From Robiginitomaculum sp. (GTDB taxonomy: Bacteria; Pseudomonadota; Alphaproteobacteria; Caulobacterales; Maricaulaceae), in NCBI GenBank assembly GCA_021776565.1, contig JAJFFQ010000001.1:1-64000 (forward strand): a DNA stretch of 64,000 nucleotides, read 5' to 3'. The notes under the pieces are model-generated. The model had not been told where the DNA came from. It saw only the letters and a program-made list of their open reading frames with translations, and made no database searches. The position numbers and the translations under genes are program-made. Position 1 is the stretch's first letter. Every line of letters begins with the position of its first letter. Below are positions 50,187 through 59,673 of this stretch, piece after piece.

Positions 50187-51481
50187 CGTTCACCCTCCAG
50201 TGCCGCAATTAGTGCCGCCAGCGCCATCATGGGAAACACCTTTAACACCGAGGCAAGCGGATCCAGCCACAATGTCGGCATGGTGTACGATATTATTCCC
50301 ACATAACCGATGGTCAAAAGGATCATGGCCGCACAAACACGCCTGACATACACACCAAACAACAACATCCCGCCTAACAAAATATCAGTCAGAGCACCAA
50401 ACAACCAAATCGCCCAATAGCTATTTTGCGGAAAACCTGCGCCAGCCAATAAGGCAAATGATCCTTGTTTTGAAAACAACAGGGGGATCAGGCCAGACAA
50501 CAACCAATATAAAGACAAGACAATCCGGGCGAATAATGAAATCAAACCTGAACGGGCCTGCATACGGTCACCTAATGTGGCCGGTTGGCTCTGAAAACAG
50601 GCCTCGATGGGGCGGCTCTTATAGCCAAGCAATTTTTCAACCTGGCCAGGATCACCACCCACATCAAATTGCATTTGTTTTTTTGCTGTCGAGCGTAAGG
50701 CATTGCGGATACCCATGAACCCCAGGGCATCCCCGAGACCAAAAACCGGGGCCACCAACCAGCCTGGAACATTAACAAATCTCGCGACACCAAACCCAAG
50801 CCAACGCCTGATGATATCGATAATCTGCTGCAGCGTCAGGGTTTCAGGCCCGGCAATTTCCACCTGCACCTGAACAGGTGCATCTTCACATAAAAACCGC
50901 CCCACAATTTGTGTAAGGTCACCCATATATACGGGTTGGAATTTGGTTTTGCCGTAAACCAGTGGAATCAGTCCCGGTAACCCCGCCAGGGTACGTATGA
51001 GCGCAGAGCCTCCATAGACGTTCCGATCCAGCACCAGTGAAGGCTCTAAAACTACCCATTCAAGTTTTGAGCGACTGACAAGGCTGGCACCTTCATGTTT
51101 GCTTTTGGCATATTTAGTTCCCGCTGCCGCATTAGCACCGATCGCTGATAAATGGATGAACTTGTCAACACCGGCCATTTCACAAGCCGTCAGCAAGGCT
51201 TGCAGGCCAGTAACATGAGCGTTTTGGGTATTGTCACGGCCACCATCTTGCAGAACACCCACACAATTGACCACAGCATCAATGTCTTGCAGCCTATCAA
51301 GCCAGTCTTGAGGTTTTGTATCCTGATTGAAATCGCAAGACACCCAGCGCCAGGCAGGGAAGCGCCGCCGCGCCCAGCCTGTTCTCCTGCCGCAGCCAAT
51401 GACCTCATGCCCCTGGGCAAACAGCCGCGCACAAATGGCCGCGCCTATGAACCCATACCCACCAGTGACGAGAATACGCAT
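50183..51481 (-). CDS. Atypical SDR fused to a DoxX-like membrane domain
   Basis: Residues 1-290 are an atypical NAD(P)-binding SDR of the NDUFA9/UbiA-accessory type (ILVTGGYGFIGAAICARLF, DAVVNCVGVLQDGG, HLSAIGANAAAGTKYAKSKH). Residues 310-432 are a DoxX-like four-helix membrane part (FARIVLSLYWLLSGLIPLL, ALTDILLGGMLLFGV). Such fusions are found with DUF2269-type partners, as here, where translation is coupled by a four-base overlap. The substrate is unknown; respiratory or quinone-related roles are plausible. Confidence 0.85.
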   Translation of the reverse strand: MRILVTGGYGFIGAAICARLFAQGHEVIGCGRRTGWARRRFPAWRWVSCDFNQDTKPQDWLDRLQDIDAVVNCVGVLQDGGRDNTQNAHVTGLQALLTACEMAGVDKFIHLSAIGANAAAGTKYAKSKHEGASLVSRSKLEWVVLEPSLVLDRNVYGGSALIRTLAGLPGLIPLVYGKTKFQPVYMGDLTQIVGRFLCEDAPVQVQVEIAGPETLTLQQIIDIIRRWLGFGVARFVNVPGWLVAPVFGLGDALGFMGIRNALRSTAKKQMQFDVGGDPGQVEKLLGYKSRPIEACFQSQPATLGDRMQARSGLISLFARIVLSLYWLLSGLIPLLFSKQGSFALLAGAGFPQNSYWAIWLFGALTDILLGGMLLFGVYVRRVCAAMILLTIGYVGIISYTMPTLWLDPLASVLKVFPMMALAALIAALEGER

Positions 51482-51531
51482 GTGCTAAGTCATGGCCTTT
51501 TCCTGCTGGCATATGCCTCTCTAAAATCGGC

Positions 51532-52017
51532 CTAAAACGGGATATCGTCATCCATATCCCGGTCAAAGTTTTCTTCCTTGCCGCCGCTTTGCTGGCTTCC
51601 ACCACCGGAACCGCCAGAGGATGAACCACCTCCACCACCGCCATAAGAACCACCACCGCCGCCTTCGCCGCGACTATCCAGCATTTGTAACTCACCACGA
51701 AAGCGGTTTAACACAATCTCGGTGGTATATTTGTCCTGGCCGTCGCGATCCTGCCATTTACGGGTGGTCAACTGGCCCTCAATATACACTTTGGAGCCTT
51801 TTTTGAGATAATTCTCGGCGACCTTGGCCAGGTGTTCATTAAAAATCACCACCCGGTGCCATTCGGTTTTTTCACGCCGTTCACCCGATTGCTTGTCTTT
51901 CCAGTTTTCCGAGGTGGCAATACGTAAATTAACCACCGGATCACCTGAATTCATCCGACGAACCTCCGGGTCTGCACCCAGATTGCCCACCAAAATTACT
52001 TTATTCACACCCGCCAT
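51532..52017 (-). CDS. ssb: Single-stranded DNA-binding protein
   Basis: SSB coats single-stranded DNA during replication and repair. The 161-residue protein has the OB fold ([60 protein letters not shown]), a Gly/Ser-rich linker and the acidic tip DDDIPF that recruits partners. The ATG at 52017 has GGGAGAG upstream; longer versions are not family-like. It is divergent from uvrA across a LexA box. Confidence 0.97.
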   Translation of the reverse strand: MAGVNKVILVGNLGADPEVRRMNSGDPVVNLRIATSENWKDKQSGERREKTEWHRVVIFNEHLAKVAENYLKKGSKVYIEGQLTTRKWQDRDGQDKYTTEIVLNRFRGELQMLDSRGEGGGGGSYGGGGGGSSSGGSGGGSQQSGGKEENFDRDMDDDIPF

Positions 52018-52166
52018 TATTCTCTCCCCGACGTTAATTCCTGATTCTGGCCGATGGTGCATGTCCACCGCCCCAGCGTCCAGCCCAAACCTGATATTCC
52101 CCCTCGAATATGAGAAGAAATAATGCTTGGATAGCCAGACTGAAAGCCCTTTACATATTTCATTTT

Positions 52167-52181
52167 GTTCATATTATGTTC
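52167..52181 (+). promoter_or_regulatory. SOS (LexA) box between ssb and uvrA
   Basis: GTTCATATTATGTTC is an exact GTTC-N7-GTTC, the alphaproteobacterial LexA operator. It is 28 bases before the uvrA start and 150 bases before that of ssb. Confidence 0.85.
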
Positions 52182-52209
52182 TTTTCGTCAAGTGAGTCTC
52201 AATTTATCC

Positions 52210-55098
52210 ATGCCTGATCCACTGAAATTCATCCGTGTTACCGGCGCCCGCGAGCACAATCTGCGTGGTGTTAATGTGGACATCCCTCGCGACAAGCTGG
52301 TGGTCATTACCGGGCTGTCGGGTTCGGGAAAGTCATCGCTGGCCTTTGACACCATCTATGCGGAAGGGCAGCGACGCTATGTCGAGAGCCTGTCGGCCTA
52401 TGCCCGGCAATTTTTGGAACTGATGGCCAAACCCGATGTGGAAAGCATAGAGGGGTTGTCACCAGCCATCTCGATCGAGCAAAAAACCACCTCGCGTAAT
52501 CCACGCTCAACCGTGGGCACGGTGACCGAGATTTACGATTATATGCGCCTCCTTTGGGCACGTATTGGCGTGCCATATTCACCGGCAACGGGTAAGCCCA
52601 TTGAAAGCCAGACCATTAGCCAGATGGTTGACCGCCTGATGGCGCTTCGCGAAGGCACGCGGCTTTATTTGCTGGCCCCGATTGTGCGCGGTCGCAAGGG
52701 CGAATACCGCAAGGAATTTGCCGAACTGATGAAGCAGGGCTTCCAGCGCCTGAAAGTTAATCGTGAGTTTTACGCCATTGAAGACGCACCGGAACTGGAC
52801 AAAAAATACAAGCACAATATCGATGTGGTGGTGGATCGTGTCGTGATCCGCCCGGATCTGGAGGCCCGCCTGGCCGACAGCCTGGAAACCTCCTTACGCC
52901 TTGCCGACGGACTGGCCGTGGCCGAGTTTGCTGACAAGCCGTCCTTGGAGACGCCGCCTACGTCGGCTCCTCAGGATGAGGGGATAGATAAAGAACGCCT
53001 GCTTTTTTCGGAGAAATTTGCCTGCCCGGTGTCCGGTTTTACCATTGCAGAGATCGAGCCACGGCTGTTTTCCTTCAACAATCCGTTTGGCGCTTGCCCG
53101 TCTTGTGACGGGTTGGGCAAACGACTGGAATTTGATGCGGTTCTGGTGGTGCCTGATGAAGAAAAGAGTTTGGAAAAAGGCGCCATAAAACCCTGGTCGT
53201 CCGGCACATCGCGCATGTACCGCCAGACGCTGGAGGCATTATGCCGTCATTTCAAAGCCGACATGAATGTACCGTGGTTTGACCTGCCCGAAGACTTCAG
53301 GAACAAGCTACTTTACGGCACAGGCGAGGAAACCCTGTGTTTTATTTATACCGAGGGCAAACGAAAATTTGAGACCGAAAAAACCTTTGAGGGGATTGTT
53401 CCCAATCTGGAGCGCCGCTGGCGCGAAACCGATAGTAGCTGGGTGCGTGACGAGTTGGGCAAATACCAGTCCGCCGCCCCCTGCCCCGCCTGTCATGCCA
53501 AACGCTTAAAGCCCGAAGCCCTGGCGGTTAAACTTGGTGGTCTTGATATTTCCGATGCGGCTGGCAAATCCATAAAAGACGCCGATGCCTGGTTCACCGC
53601 CCTTGAAAATGAGCTGACGCCCAAGCAACAATCCATTGGTGAGCGGGTGCTAAAGGAAATTCGCGAACGCTTGTCTTTCCTGAACAAGGTCGGGCTGGAT
53701 TACCTCTCTCTGTCTCGCGGTTCTGGCACGCTTTCGGGCGGAGAGAGCCAACGCATCCGCCTGGCCAGCCAGATCGGTTCGGGTCTGACCGGTGTCTTGT
53801 ATGTGCTGGATGAGCCAAGCATTGGTCTGCACCAGCGCGATAATGCACGGCTGCTGGAAACCCTGAAAAATTTGCGTGACCTGGGTAATTCAGTGCTTGT
53901 GGTTGAACATGATGAGGAGGCCATCCTCACCGCAGACCATGTTATTGATATGGGGCCATTGGCCGGTGTGCATGGCGGTGAAGTGGTTGCCGAAGGCCCG
54001 CCAGCAAAAATCCTCAAATCTGCAAAAAGCCTCACCGGGAAGTATCTTAGTGGCAAATTATCTGTACCCATCCCGGCAAAGCGACGTGAGGTTAACCCCC
54101 GCAAGGTGCTGCGTATTGAGGGCGCATGTGGCAATAACCTCAAAAACGTCAATGCGGAATTTCCTCTGGGACTGTTTGTCTGCATTACCGGGGTGTCGGG
54201 GGGTGGCAAATCCACCCTCACCGTTGAAACCCTGTATAAGGCCGTAGCCCGCAAGCTCAACGGCGGCTCGAAATTCCCCATGAAGCATGAGTTTCTGGAA
54301 GGCGTGGAGCATCTGGACAAGGTGATTGATATTGACCAGTCGCCCATTGGCCGCACGCCGCGCTCAAACCCGGCCACCTATACCGGGGCGTTCACCCCGA
54401 TTCGTGACTGGTTCGCCGGCCTGCCCGAAGCCAAAACACGCGGCTACAAGCCCGGAAGATTTTCCTTCAACGTCAAGGGCGGACGCTGTGAGGCCTGTCA
54501 GGGCGATGGTGTTTTGAAAATTGAAATGCACTTTTTGCCCGATGTTTATGTTTGTTGCGATGTCTGTCATGGTGCGCGGTATAACCGCGAAACCCTGGAG
54601 GTTTTGTTCAAGGGAAAGTCCATCGCCGATGTTCTGCACATGACCGTGGATGAGGCCGCAGAGTTCTTCAAGGCGGTGCCAAGCGTTCGCGATAAAATGC
54701 TGACCCTGCAACGTGTGGGGCTTGGCTATATCCATGTGGGACAATCGGCAACCACGCTGTCGGGCGGCGAGGCCCAGCGGGTCAAATTATCCAAGGAATT
54801 GTCCAAACGCGCCACCGGGCGCACGCTATACATTCTGGATGAACCGACCACGGGTCTGCATTTTGAAGATGTGCGCAAACTGCTCGAGGTTTTGCAGGAA
54901 CTGGTCGACACCGGCAATACTGTCATCGTCATCGAGCACAATCTTGATGTCATCAAACAGGCTGACTGGATTTTGGATCTTGGCCCCGAGGGCGGGGATG
55001 GCGGCGGGGAAATTGTCGCCGATGGCACACCTGAAGAGGTGGCGCAGGTCAAGGCAAGCTGGACGGGCCGTTATCTGAAACCACTTCTGGCACGCTAG
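52210..55098 (+). CDS. uvrA: Excinuclease ABC subunit A
   Basis: UvrA recognises DNA damage in nucleotide excision repair. The 962-residue protein has two ABC modules: Walker [16 protein letters not shown] and [15 protein letters not shown], signatures [15 protein letters not shown] and [17 protein letters not shown], and Walker [15 protein letters not shown] and [14 protein letters not shown]. Zinc modules include [28 protein letters not shown] and [10 protein letters not shown]; the first pair is CPVS rather than CPxC. I start at MPDPLKFI; a longer upstream version would overlap the LexA box. Confidence 0.97.
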   Translation: MPDPLKFIRVTGAREHNLRGVNVDIPRDKLVVITGLSGSGKSSLAFDTIYAEGQRRYVESLSAYARQFLELMAKPDVESIEGLSPAISIEQKTTSRNPRSTVGTVTEIYDYMRLLWARIGVPYSPATGKPIESQTISQMVDRLMALREGTRLYLLAPIVRGRKGEYRKEFAELMKQGFQRLKVNREFYAIEDAPELDKKYKHNIDVVVDRVVIRPDLEARLADSLETSLRLADGLAVAEFADKPSLETPPTSAPQDEGIDKERLLFSEKFACPVSGFTIAEIEPRLFSFNNPFGACPSCDGLGKRLEFDAVLVVPDEEKSLEKGAIKPWSSGTSRMYRQTLEALCRHFKADMNVPWFDLPEDFRNKLLYGTGEETLCFIYTEGKRKFETEKTFEGIVPNLERRWRETDSSWVRDELGKYQSAAPCPACHAKRLKPEALAVKLGGLDISDAAGKSIKDADAWFTALENELTPKQQSIGERVLKEIRERLSFLNKVGLDYLSLSRGSGTLSGGESQRIRLASQIGSGLTGVLYVLDEPSIGLHQRDNARLLETLKNLRDLGNSVLVVEHDEEAILTADHVIDMGPLAGVHGGEVVAEGPPAKILKSAKSLTGKYLSGKLSVPIPAKRREVNPRKVLRIEGACGNNLKNVNAEFPLGLFVCITGVSGGGKSTLTVETLYKAVARKLNGGSKFPMKHEFLEGVEHLDKVIDIDQSPIGRTPRSNPATYTGAFTPIRDWFAGLPEAKTRGYKPGRFSFNVKGGRCEACQGDGVLKIEMHFLPDVYVCCDVCHGARYNRETLEVLFKGKSIADVLHMTVDEAAEFFKAVPSVRDKMLTLQRVGLGYIHVGQSATTLSGGEAQRVKLSKELSKRATGRTLYILDEPTTGLHFEDVRKLLEVLQELVDTGNTVIVIEHNLDVIKQADWILDLGPEGGDGGGEIVADGTPEEVAQVKASWTGRYLKPLLAR

Positions 55099-55215
55099 CA
55101 GGTATGCTCACGATGAACTGAAGTCGTGTTATAAATTACCTTCAATGTGTCATCACACAGCTTGTCCGGGTGATCCAATCAAGCCTGAACATCGCTCTGG
55201 ATTACCCGGATAAAC

Positions 55216-55380
55216 CCACTACTGTCCGGTCTAGATTTTTCTCCAGCCAGAAATAGTAATAAACACAATTTGTTATGGTAAAAAGGTTTTCCAGGACTCC
55301 GGCTTTGCCTCGCCGATTTTTCCTCCCCTGCTTTTCGCGGGGGAGGAAAACAAAAAGAATCGCTTAACCGGACAGTAGTG
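55216..55380. mobile_element. MITE-like element inside a REP
   Basis: CACTACTGTCCGGT (55217-55230) is perfectly inverted at 55367-55380. AAAC occurs on both sides (55212-55215 and 55381-55384), as a target duplication would. The 165-base interior has no ORF but includes a strong hairpin at 55317-55350. It is probably a non-autonomous transposon; the parent IS is not in this window. Confidence 0.7.
55317..55350. terminator. Strong hairpin with A/T flanks inside the MITE-like element
   Basis: TTTTCCTCCCCTGC and GCGGGGGAGGAAAA pair over 14 positions around TTTTC. The U-rich arm and A-rich arm would terminate transcription in either direction, for example that coming from uvrA. Confidence 0.5.
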
Positions 55381-55528
55381 AAACAAGCCCGGTAATGACA
55401 ATCAGTCGTTTGCGATCCTCTTAACCCTGTAAACGCAACCACAACGAATACCTGCGACTCAAATATGGTTGTTTTGGGGGCAGATTTCTCTATAGTTCTC
55501 AGACACGAAGCTGAAAGTAGATAAGAAC

Positions 55529-55885
55529 ATGTATGTCAACGGATATATCCTGAGCGTACCCGAGCAAAATAAAGATGCCTATATCGCGATGGCAAAAATA
55601 TTCGCCGAGGTCGCCAAGGAGTTCGGGGTAGTTGAGATTTTCGAGAACTGGGAACTGGAAGTTCCCGATGGCGAACACACTGATTACCGCCGTGCTGTCA
55701 AAGCCTTGCCAGGTGAAAAGATAGTCTTTTCCTGGGCCGTATGGCCCGACAGGAAAACCTGCGCAGTCGCCCATAAAGGCATGATGACCGACCCTCGTAT
55801 GAAGGACGTGGGCGAAATGCCCTTTGATGGAAAGCGTATGATAATGGGCGATTTTGAGCCGATCCTTGCTTTTCACAAGAGCTGA
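55529..55885 (+). CDS. DUF1428 family protein
   Basis: This 118-residue protein starts MYVNGYILSVPEQNKDAYIA and has FGVVEIFENWELEVPDGEHT, VFSWAVWPDRKTCAVAHKGM and DGKRMIMGDFEPIL, the DUF1428 (YbaA-like) pattern. It should have a dimeric ferredoxin-like alpha/beta-barrel fold; the function is unknown. The ribosome site is weak. It converges on the CPBP operon. Confidence 0.9.
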   Translation: MYVNGYILSVPEQNKDAYIAMAKIFAEVAKEFGVVEIFENWELEVPDGEHTDYRRAVKALPGEKIVFSWAVWPDRKTCAVAHKGMMTDPRMKDVGEMPFDGKRMIMGDFEPILAFHKS

Positions 55886-55888
55886 GGT

Positions 55889-56824
55889 TCAGCGCAAACG
55901 ACGCCACAGAAAAACAGAGACCAGCAAAGCAAGACCGCCTTGCACAAATCCTTCAGCACTCAAATTTTGCGGCTGGGTGCTCATCTCATAGGCCGTGTTT
56001 AGCCCGGCCAGTGGCCCGTCCGCTTCGCCGGTACCCAGAATTACCGCCAGTGTGATGCCAAACACCAATGAATTAAACGCGCCGTGCATACCAGCAGCAC
56101 CCATTATGGAGCGTTCCCCCAAGGCATAAAGGCCAAGCATAACCCCCATCAAGGTGACAGAGGCAAGGGCCACCAGCCCGGCGGCCACATTGCCAAAAAA
56201 TAAAAAATGTATGTGCAGCGAACCAAACATGAGCGCGCTGGCCACCAGCCCGACAACCCGACCGTGGCGCATGGTAATGCTGGATAATAACCAGCCGCGA
56301 CAGATGATTTCCTCGGCTGCACTTTGCACCAGCAAGCCCAAGATCAACACCATAAACACCAGCACGGTCATTGGGCGAGTGAGCACTGTCCATGAAAAAT
56401 CTTGCATGGCTTCATCCGTCTGCCCCGGCAGCAAAGCTGCGGTCAGTGCACCAACCATGACAAGAGCAAGGGCAAAGGCTGCGCCCCAGACCAGGCCGCG
56501 AGCATATCGGCCCATTGCCCCGCGCCAAACCAACCCGGCACTGGCAAAAGAACGGCGCTCATAAACCCTCAGCCAGATCAAGGCACAGGCGGCAAAAACA
56601 CTGAACATCACATAAAGGGTAGCAATAATAACCAGCCCCATGGTTTGCGGCCCGGCCCCCTCGCCCGCCAGCAAGGCCGGTGCCATGACCAGAAACACAA
56701 TGGGCGCCGTTGCCACATTGGCAATCAGCCAGAACGTCCACAACAAAATAAACGCAGCCCACAAAGGGGTGTATCTGGCCGGCCTGGCACCATGTGCATT
56801 ATCCGGGCCGGCAAACGCAATCAT
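55889..56824 (-). CDS. CPBP intramembrane metalloprotease (fifth gene of membrane operon)
   Basis: This 311-residue protein has about eight membrane segments and all CPBP (Abi, Rce1-like) motifs: EExxxR at 171-176 (AAEEIICRGW), FxxxH at 200-204 (FGSLH) and HxxxN at 247-251 (MHGAFN). Such proteins are intramembrane glutamic/metallo-endopeptidases; in bacteria they mature bacteriocins or anchor proteins. It is the last gene of a five-gene operon, overlapping the previous gene by four bases. Confidence 0.9.
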   Translation of the reverse strand: MIAFAGPDNAHGARPARYTPLWAAFILLWTFWLIANVATAPIVFLVMAPALLAGEGAGPQTMGLVIIATLYVMFSVFAACALIWLRVYERRSFASAGLVWRGAMGRYARGLVWGAAFALALVMVGALTAALLPGQTDEAMQDFSWTVLTRPMTVLVFMVLILGLLVQSAAEEIICRGWLLSSITMRHGRVVGLVASALMFGSLHIHFLFFGNVAAGLVALASVTLMGVMLGLYALGERSIMGAAGMHGAFNSLVFGITLAVILGTGEADGPLAGLNTAYEMSTQPQNLSAEGFVQGGLALLVSVFLWRRLR

Positions 56825-57771
56825 GCAGGTTTGCTATCAGCATCTTTTGGGTCATCTTGGGCAACAACCAGGCACGCACCGACGCCCGCCCCCATGGCAT
56901 AACGAAGATATTCAAGGGTTAAACCTGAAACCATAATGACCAGCAATGGCACCATGGACAGGGCAATATAGGCCCCGACATTATTCATGCTGGGTTCGCT
57001 CCAGCCAAACATGGCCACCCCTATCCCCAGAAATGGTAATGACACCAACAAGGCAACAAAAATAAGGGCAAGAGAAGCGGCTATGATGACAAAAAACTGC
57101 AAGAGATAGGCAAGAAACAAGCCCCAGAAATGACCTTTGCTGACCGCGAAGGCCTCAAATACCTGTATCTTGCCGCGTTTAACCGTCAATGCCACCGCAG
57201 GAGACAGACGCACGGCAAACCAGACCCAGAAAAACAGCCAACTCAGTATTGTAAGAATTATCAAAATTATCGCCGGGCCTTTTTGCAATACACTACCCAG
57301 AGCCTCATGCATCACTAACAAAATAATAATTGGAATAAACGAGAAAATTGCGCCAAATGCAATCACCACACTAACGGCGATCAACACCACCAGCACATGC
57401 AATTCCTGATCGCCAAAACGAAGGCCAAACCATTTATCCCCCGATTGTCCGTGGATCATCCAGCGCAATAGCGCCGTATAAATGGATGTGAACAAGGGAA
57501 GAAAAATCACCCCGGCCAACAGGCCAATCGCCTGCATGACATTGGCAAATGACTGAATTTTCAGGGTGAATTCGGTCGATTCCGGATCCATATCCAGCAG
57601 ATCAGGTAACATTCCGATCAAAAAGGGCGCGGCAATAGCGATCACCATAAGGGATAAAATGAGCCGCCCGAGAACATAAGCCGTGCCCAGACGCCGCAGC
57701 GCCGATTTGTTCTCACGTTTATCAAAAACAAAAAAGGCGGCTCTGTCAGCTGAAAATATAGTATTGCTCAT
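56821..57771 (-). CDS. Multi-span membrane protein, paralogue 3 of the operon
   Basis: This 316-residue protein has about seven hydrophobic segments. It shares with the proteins at 58720 and 59670 the block VRLSPAVALTVKRGKIQVFE followed by SKGHFWGLFL, and the earlier FGDQELHVL; the layout resembles GPDPase membrane-domain or DUF975-type proteins. Function is unknown. The ATG at 57771 has AAGGAT upstream; an upstream in-frame ATG overlaps the CPBP gene more. It overlaps both neighbours by four bases. Confidence 0.7.
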   Translation of the reverse strand: MSNTIFSADRAAFFVFDKRENKSALRRLGTAYVLGRLILSLMVIAIAAPFLIGMLPDLLDMDPESTEFTLKIQSFANVMQAIGLLAGVIFLPLFTSIYTALLRWMIHGQSGDKWFGLRFGDQELHVLVVLIAVSVVIAFGAIFSFIPIIILLVMHEALGSVLQKGPAIILIILTILSWLFFWVWFAVRLSPAVALTVKRGKIQVFEAFAVSKGHFWGLFLAYLLQFFVIIAASLALIFVALLVSLPFLGIGVAMFGWSEPSMNNVGAYIALSMVPLLVIMVSGLTLEYLRYAMGAGVGACLVVAQDDPKDADSKPA

Positions 57772-58706
57772 GATCCTTTTCCTTTCTTTGGCACCAGGAA
57801 CCACAGGCATCCTGCAAACAGCAGGATACTGACGACGATACTGCCCTCAGGCCCAAAAGTAGAGCCTGTAAGCCAGTCCACCACATCGGTCTTGGTGTCA
57901 AAATCTACAAGCAGGGCCGGCAGGTCTACCGTCTGACCACTAACCTCCAGACCAAAGCCCAAACTCATCAACCAGTTCCACGCAGCATGAAATCCGCACA
58001 CGCCCAAAAGAGAGGTTTCACGGATCGCGTAAAGCGACAGAAATACACCGACCAGAACAATGTTGGCCATGGCAATCCAGTTGATATGATCCAGTCCCTC
58101 ATTGCCAATGTGCAAGAGCGCGAAAACTGATGAATTAACGGCAATGGCAATGACCAAACCAAAGCGCGCGGCCATGGCCGACATCACCCAGCCGCGCATG
58201 AGTATTTCTTCAGAAGATCCCTGAACAATAAACCCAAGAAATAACAGCCCGATCATCACAAGAGCAGTAGACGATTGCAAGGCGGGCGTTATCGCCACAA
58301 TTTCATATCCGCCCAACGCAAAAATAACGAAAACAGCAATTGCATTAAAAGCAAAGCCCAGCAAAAGACCACGCATAAAGCGCGACAACGCCGCCTCTTT
58401 GCGTAATCCCATACTGGCAATTGGGCGGTTCTCGACAAAGCGCACCCACAGCATTGACGCAATCGCAGCCATACCAAAGCCAAAAACCAGCAGATACAAC
58501 ATGGCGTTCGGGTTATTGCCGTCGCCCTGCTCGATGATGCCAAGAAGCACGCCCGGCATCATTCCCATGCCTTGCGCAATAACCATAACAAATACGGCCA
58601 CAACGACGACCAAAGCCGCATACACCGGATGCAATCGCGGCGCCGGGCCGTAATCACCAAAGGGTTGCGCCTTAATGGGGCGTATTTTCTTAACTTTATC
58701 TGTCAT
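57768..58706 (-). CDS. CPBP intramembrane metalloprotease (third gene of membrane operon)
   Basis: This 312-residue protein has about eight membrane segments and the CPBP motifs EExxxR at 166-171 (SSEEILMRGW), FxxxH at 195-199 (FALLH) and HxxxN at 240-244 (FHAAWN). It is only distantly similar to the other CPBP gene in the operon, so the two probably act on different substrates or as a pair. It follows paralogue 2 by 13 bases and overlaps paralogue 3. Confidence 0.9.
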   Translation of the reverse strand: MTDKVKKIRPIKAQPFGDYGPAPRLHPVYAALVVVVAVFVMVIAQGMGMMPGVLLGIIEQGDGNNPNAMLYLLVFGFGMAAIASMLWVRFVENRPIASMGLRKEAALSRFMRGLLLGFAFNAIAVFVIFALGGYEIVAITPALQSSTALVMIGLLFLGFIVQGSSEEILMRGWVMSAMAARFGLVIAIAVNSSVFALLHIGNEGLDHINWIAMANIVLVGVFLSLYAIRETSLLGVCGFHAAWNWLMSLGFGLEVSGQTVDLPALLVDFDTKTDVVDWLTGSTFGPEGSIVVSILLFAGCLWFLVPKKGKGS

Positions 58707-58719
58707 GGTTTTCTCCTGA

Positions 58720-59673
58720 TTATGCTATTTCTTTTGCTAGCTCTGCCGATGCGTTTTTAATCTCTTGCAAGGCAAAAAGAGACGCGCCATTAAAGGCTGC
58801 GGCTTGCAAAACATTGAGCAAGGTTCCGGCAAAGATAACCCAGGCGAACGCTATAATTGTTCTGGTACTGAGAAAAGTTTCACGTAGTAGTATTGGTAAA
58901 TCGTCTGGATCCAGGTTTTCAAGCATTTCAGGATCGCCCAGCCACCCGGTTGATTGCTGCGCATAAAACAAAACATTCGCCGGTGTGGTAATCAACATGG
59001 AAACCAGGCCAAACAAAATATACAAAACTGCAAAGGTCAAAAACAGCACCCAAAAATGCCCGCGAGTCTGCCGCCAACTGGTGAAAACCCGCAATCGTTT
59101 TTGCGTAAACGTCAACGCAAAAGCCAGAGACAGCCTGACACCAAAATAGGCCATGCACACCGGCAATAGAAAAAAAATGCCAAGAACCAGGGCCACGATC
59201 GCCCCATAAGAGCTTATCTTCAAAACCATAATAATCGCTGATACCAGCAACGCGGTAGGCAGGAGTATTGCCACAAACATCACCAACAACAGAGCCACAT
59301 ACTGTCGAACCTCATCGGCACCAAATCGAAAGGCAAAAAAAGCCCCTTTTAGTCCAGCGCCGGTATGGAACCGAAACAGGGCCGCGCTGGCCAGTGATGC
59401 CGGCACCAGCGCCACAATAATCAAGCCTGCATAGGCGGCAAAAACAGGATATAGCTTGGTAACATCGGACATATTCCCCGTCAGCACCTCACCCAACACA
59501 GGACTCAAGGCGGAAAACAACAGCCAGCCCATGGCACCAACAAGCACCAGACTGGTCAAAAGATAAGGGACACCAACCCTGAACAGCAAGGGTCGCCAAT
59601 GTGCTTTCAACGGCTTGAACCCTGCGGAAAGTATCTCGCCAATTTCCAGTTTTGTATTCAAACTCTCGCTCAT
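58720..59673 (-). CDS. Multi-span membrane protein, paralogue 2 of the operon
   Basis: This 317-residue protein has a short cytosolic start (KLEIGEILSAGFKPLKAHW) and about six membrane segments. It shares FGADEVRQYV and VRLSLAFALTFTQKRLRVFT-like with TRGHFWVLFL, aligning with paralogues 1 and 3. The sequence LAFALT...RVF...TRGHFW resembles GPDPase membrane-domain proteins. Function is unknown. It overlaps paralogue 1 by four bases. Confidence 0.7.
   Translation of the reverse strand: MSESLNTKLEIGEILSAGFKPLKAHWRPLLFRVGVPYLLTSLVLVGAMGWLLFSALSPVLGEVLTGNMSDVTKLYPVFAAYAGLIIVALVPASLASAALFRFHTGAGLKGAFFAFRFGADEVRQYVALLLVMFVAILLPTALLVSAIIMVLKISSYGAIVALVLGIFFLLPVCMAYFGVRLSLAFALTFTQKRLRVFTSWRQTRGHFWVLFLTFAVLYILFGLVSMLITTPANVLFYAQQSTGWLGDPEMLENLDPDDLPILLRETFLSTRTIIAFAWVIFAGTLLNVLQAAAFNGASLFALQEIKNASAELAKEIA

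Larger units (their letters stand above)
55165..55400. repeat. REP element interrupted by an insertion
   Basis: TCCGGGTGATCCA (55165-55177) is inverted with one mismatch at 55198-55210. The right half continues after the insertion as AAGCCCGGTAATGACA at 55385-55400. Removing the insert restores a double hairpin like that at 19924-20004. Confidence 0.75.
55099..55528. other. Gene-free region downstream of uvrA
   Basis: No gene is seen. The stretch holds a REP element at 55165-55400 that is interrupted by a small inverted-repeat element (55216-55380). Confidence 0.8.
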
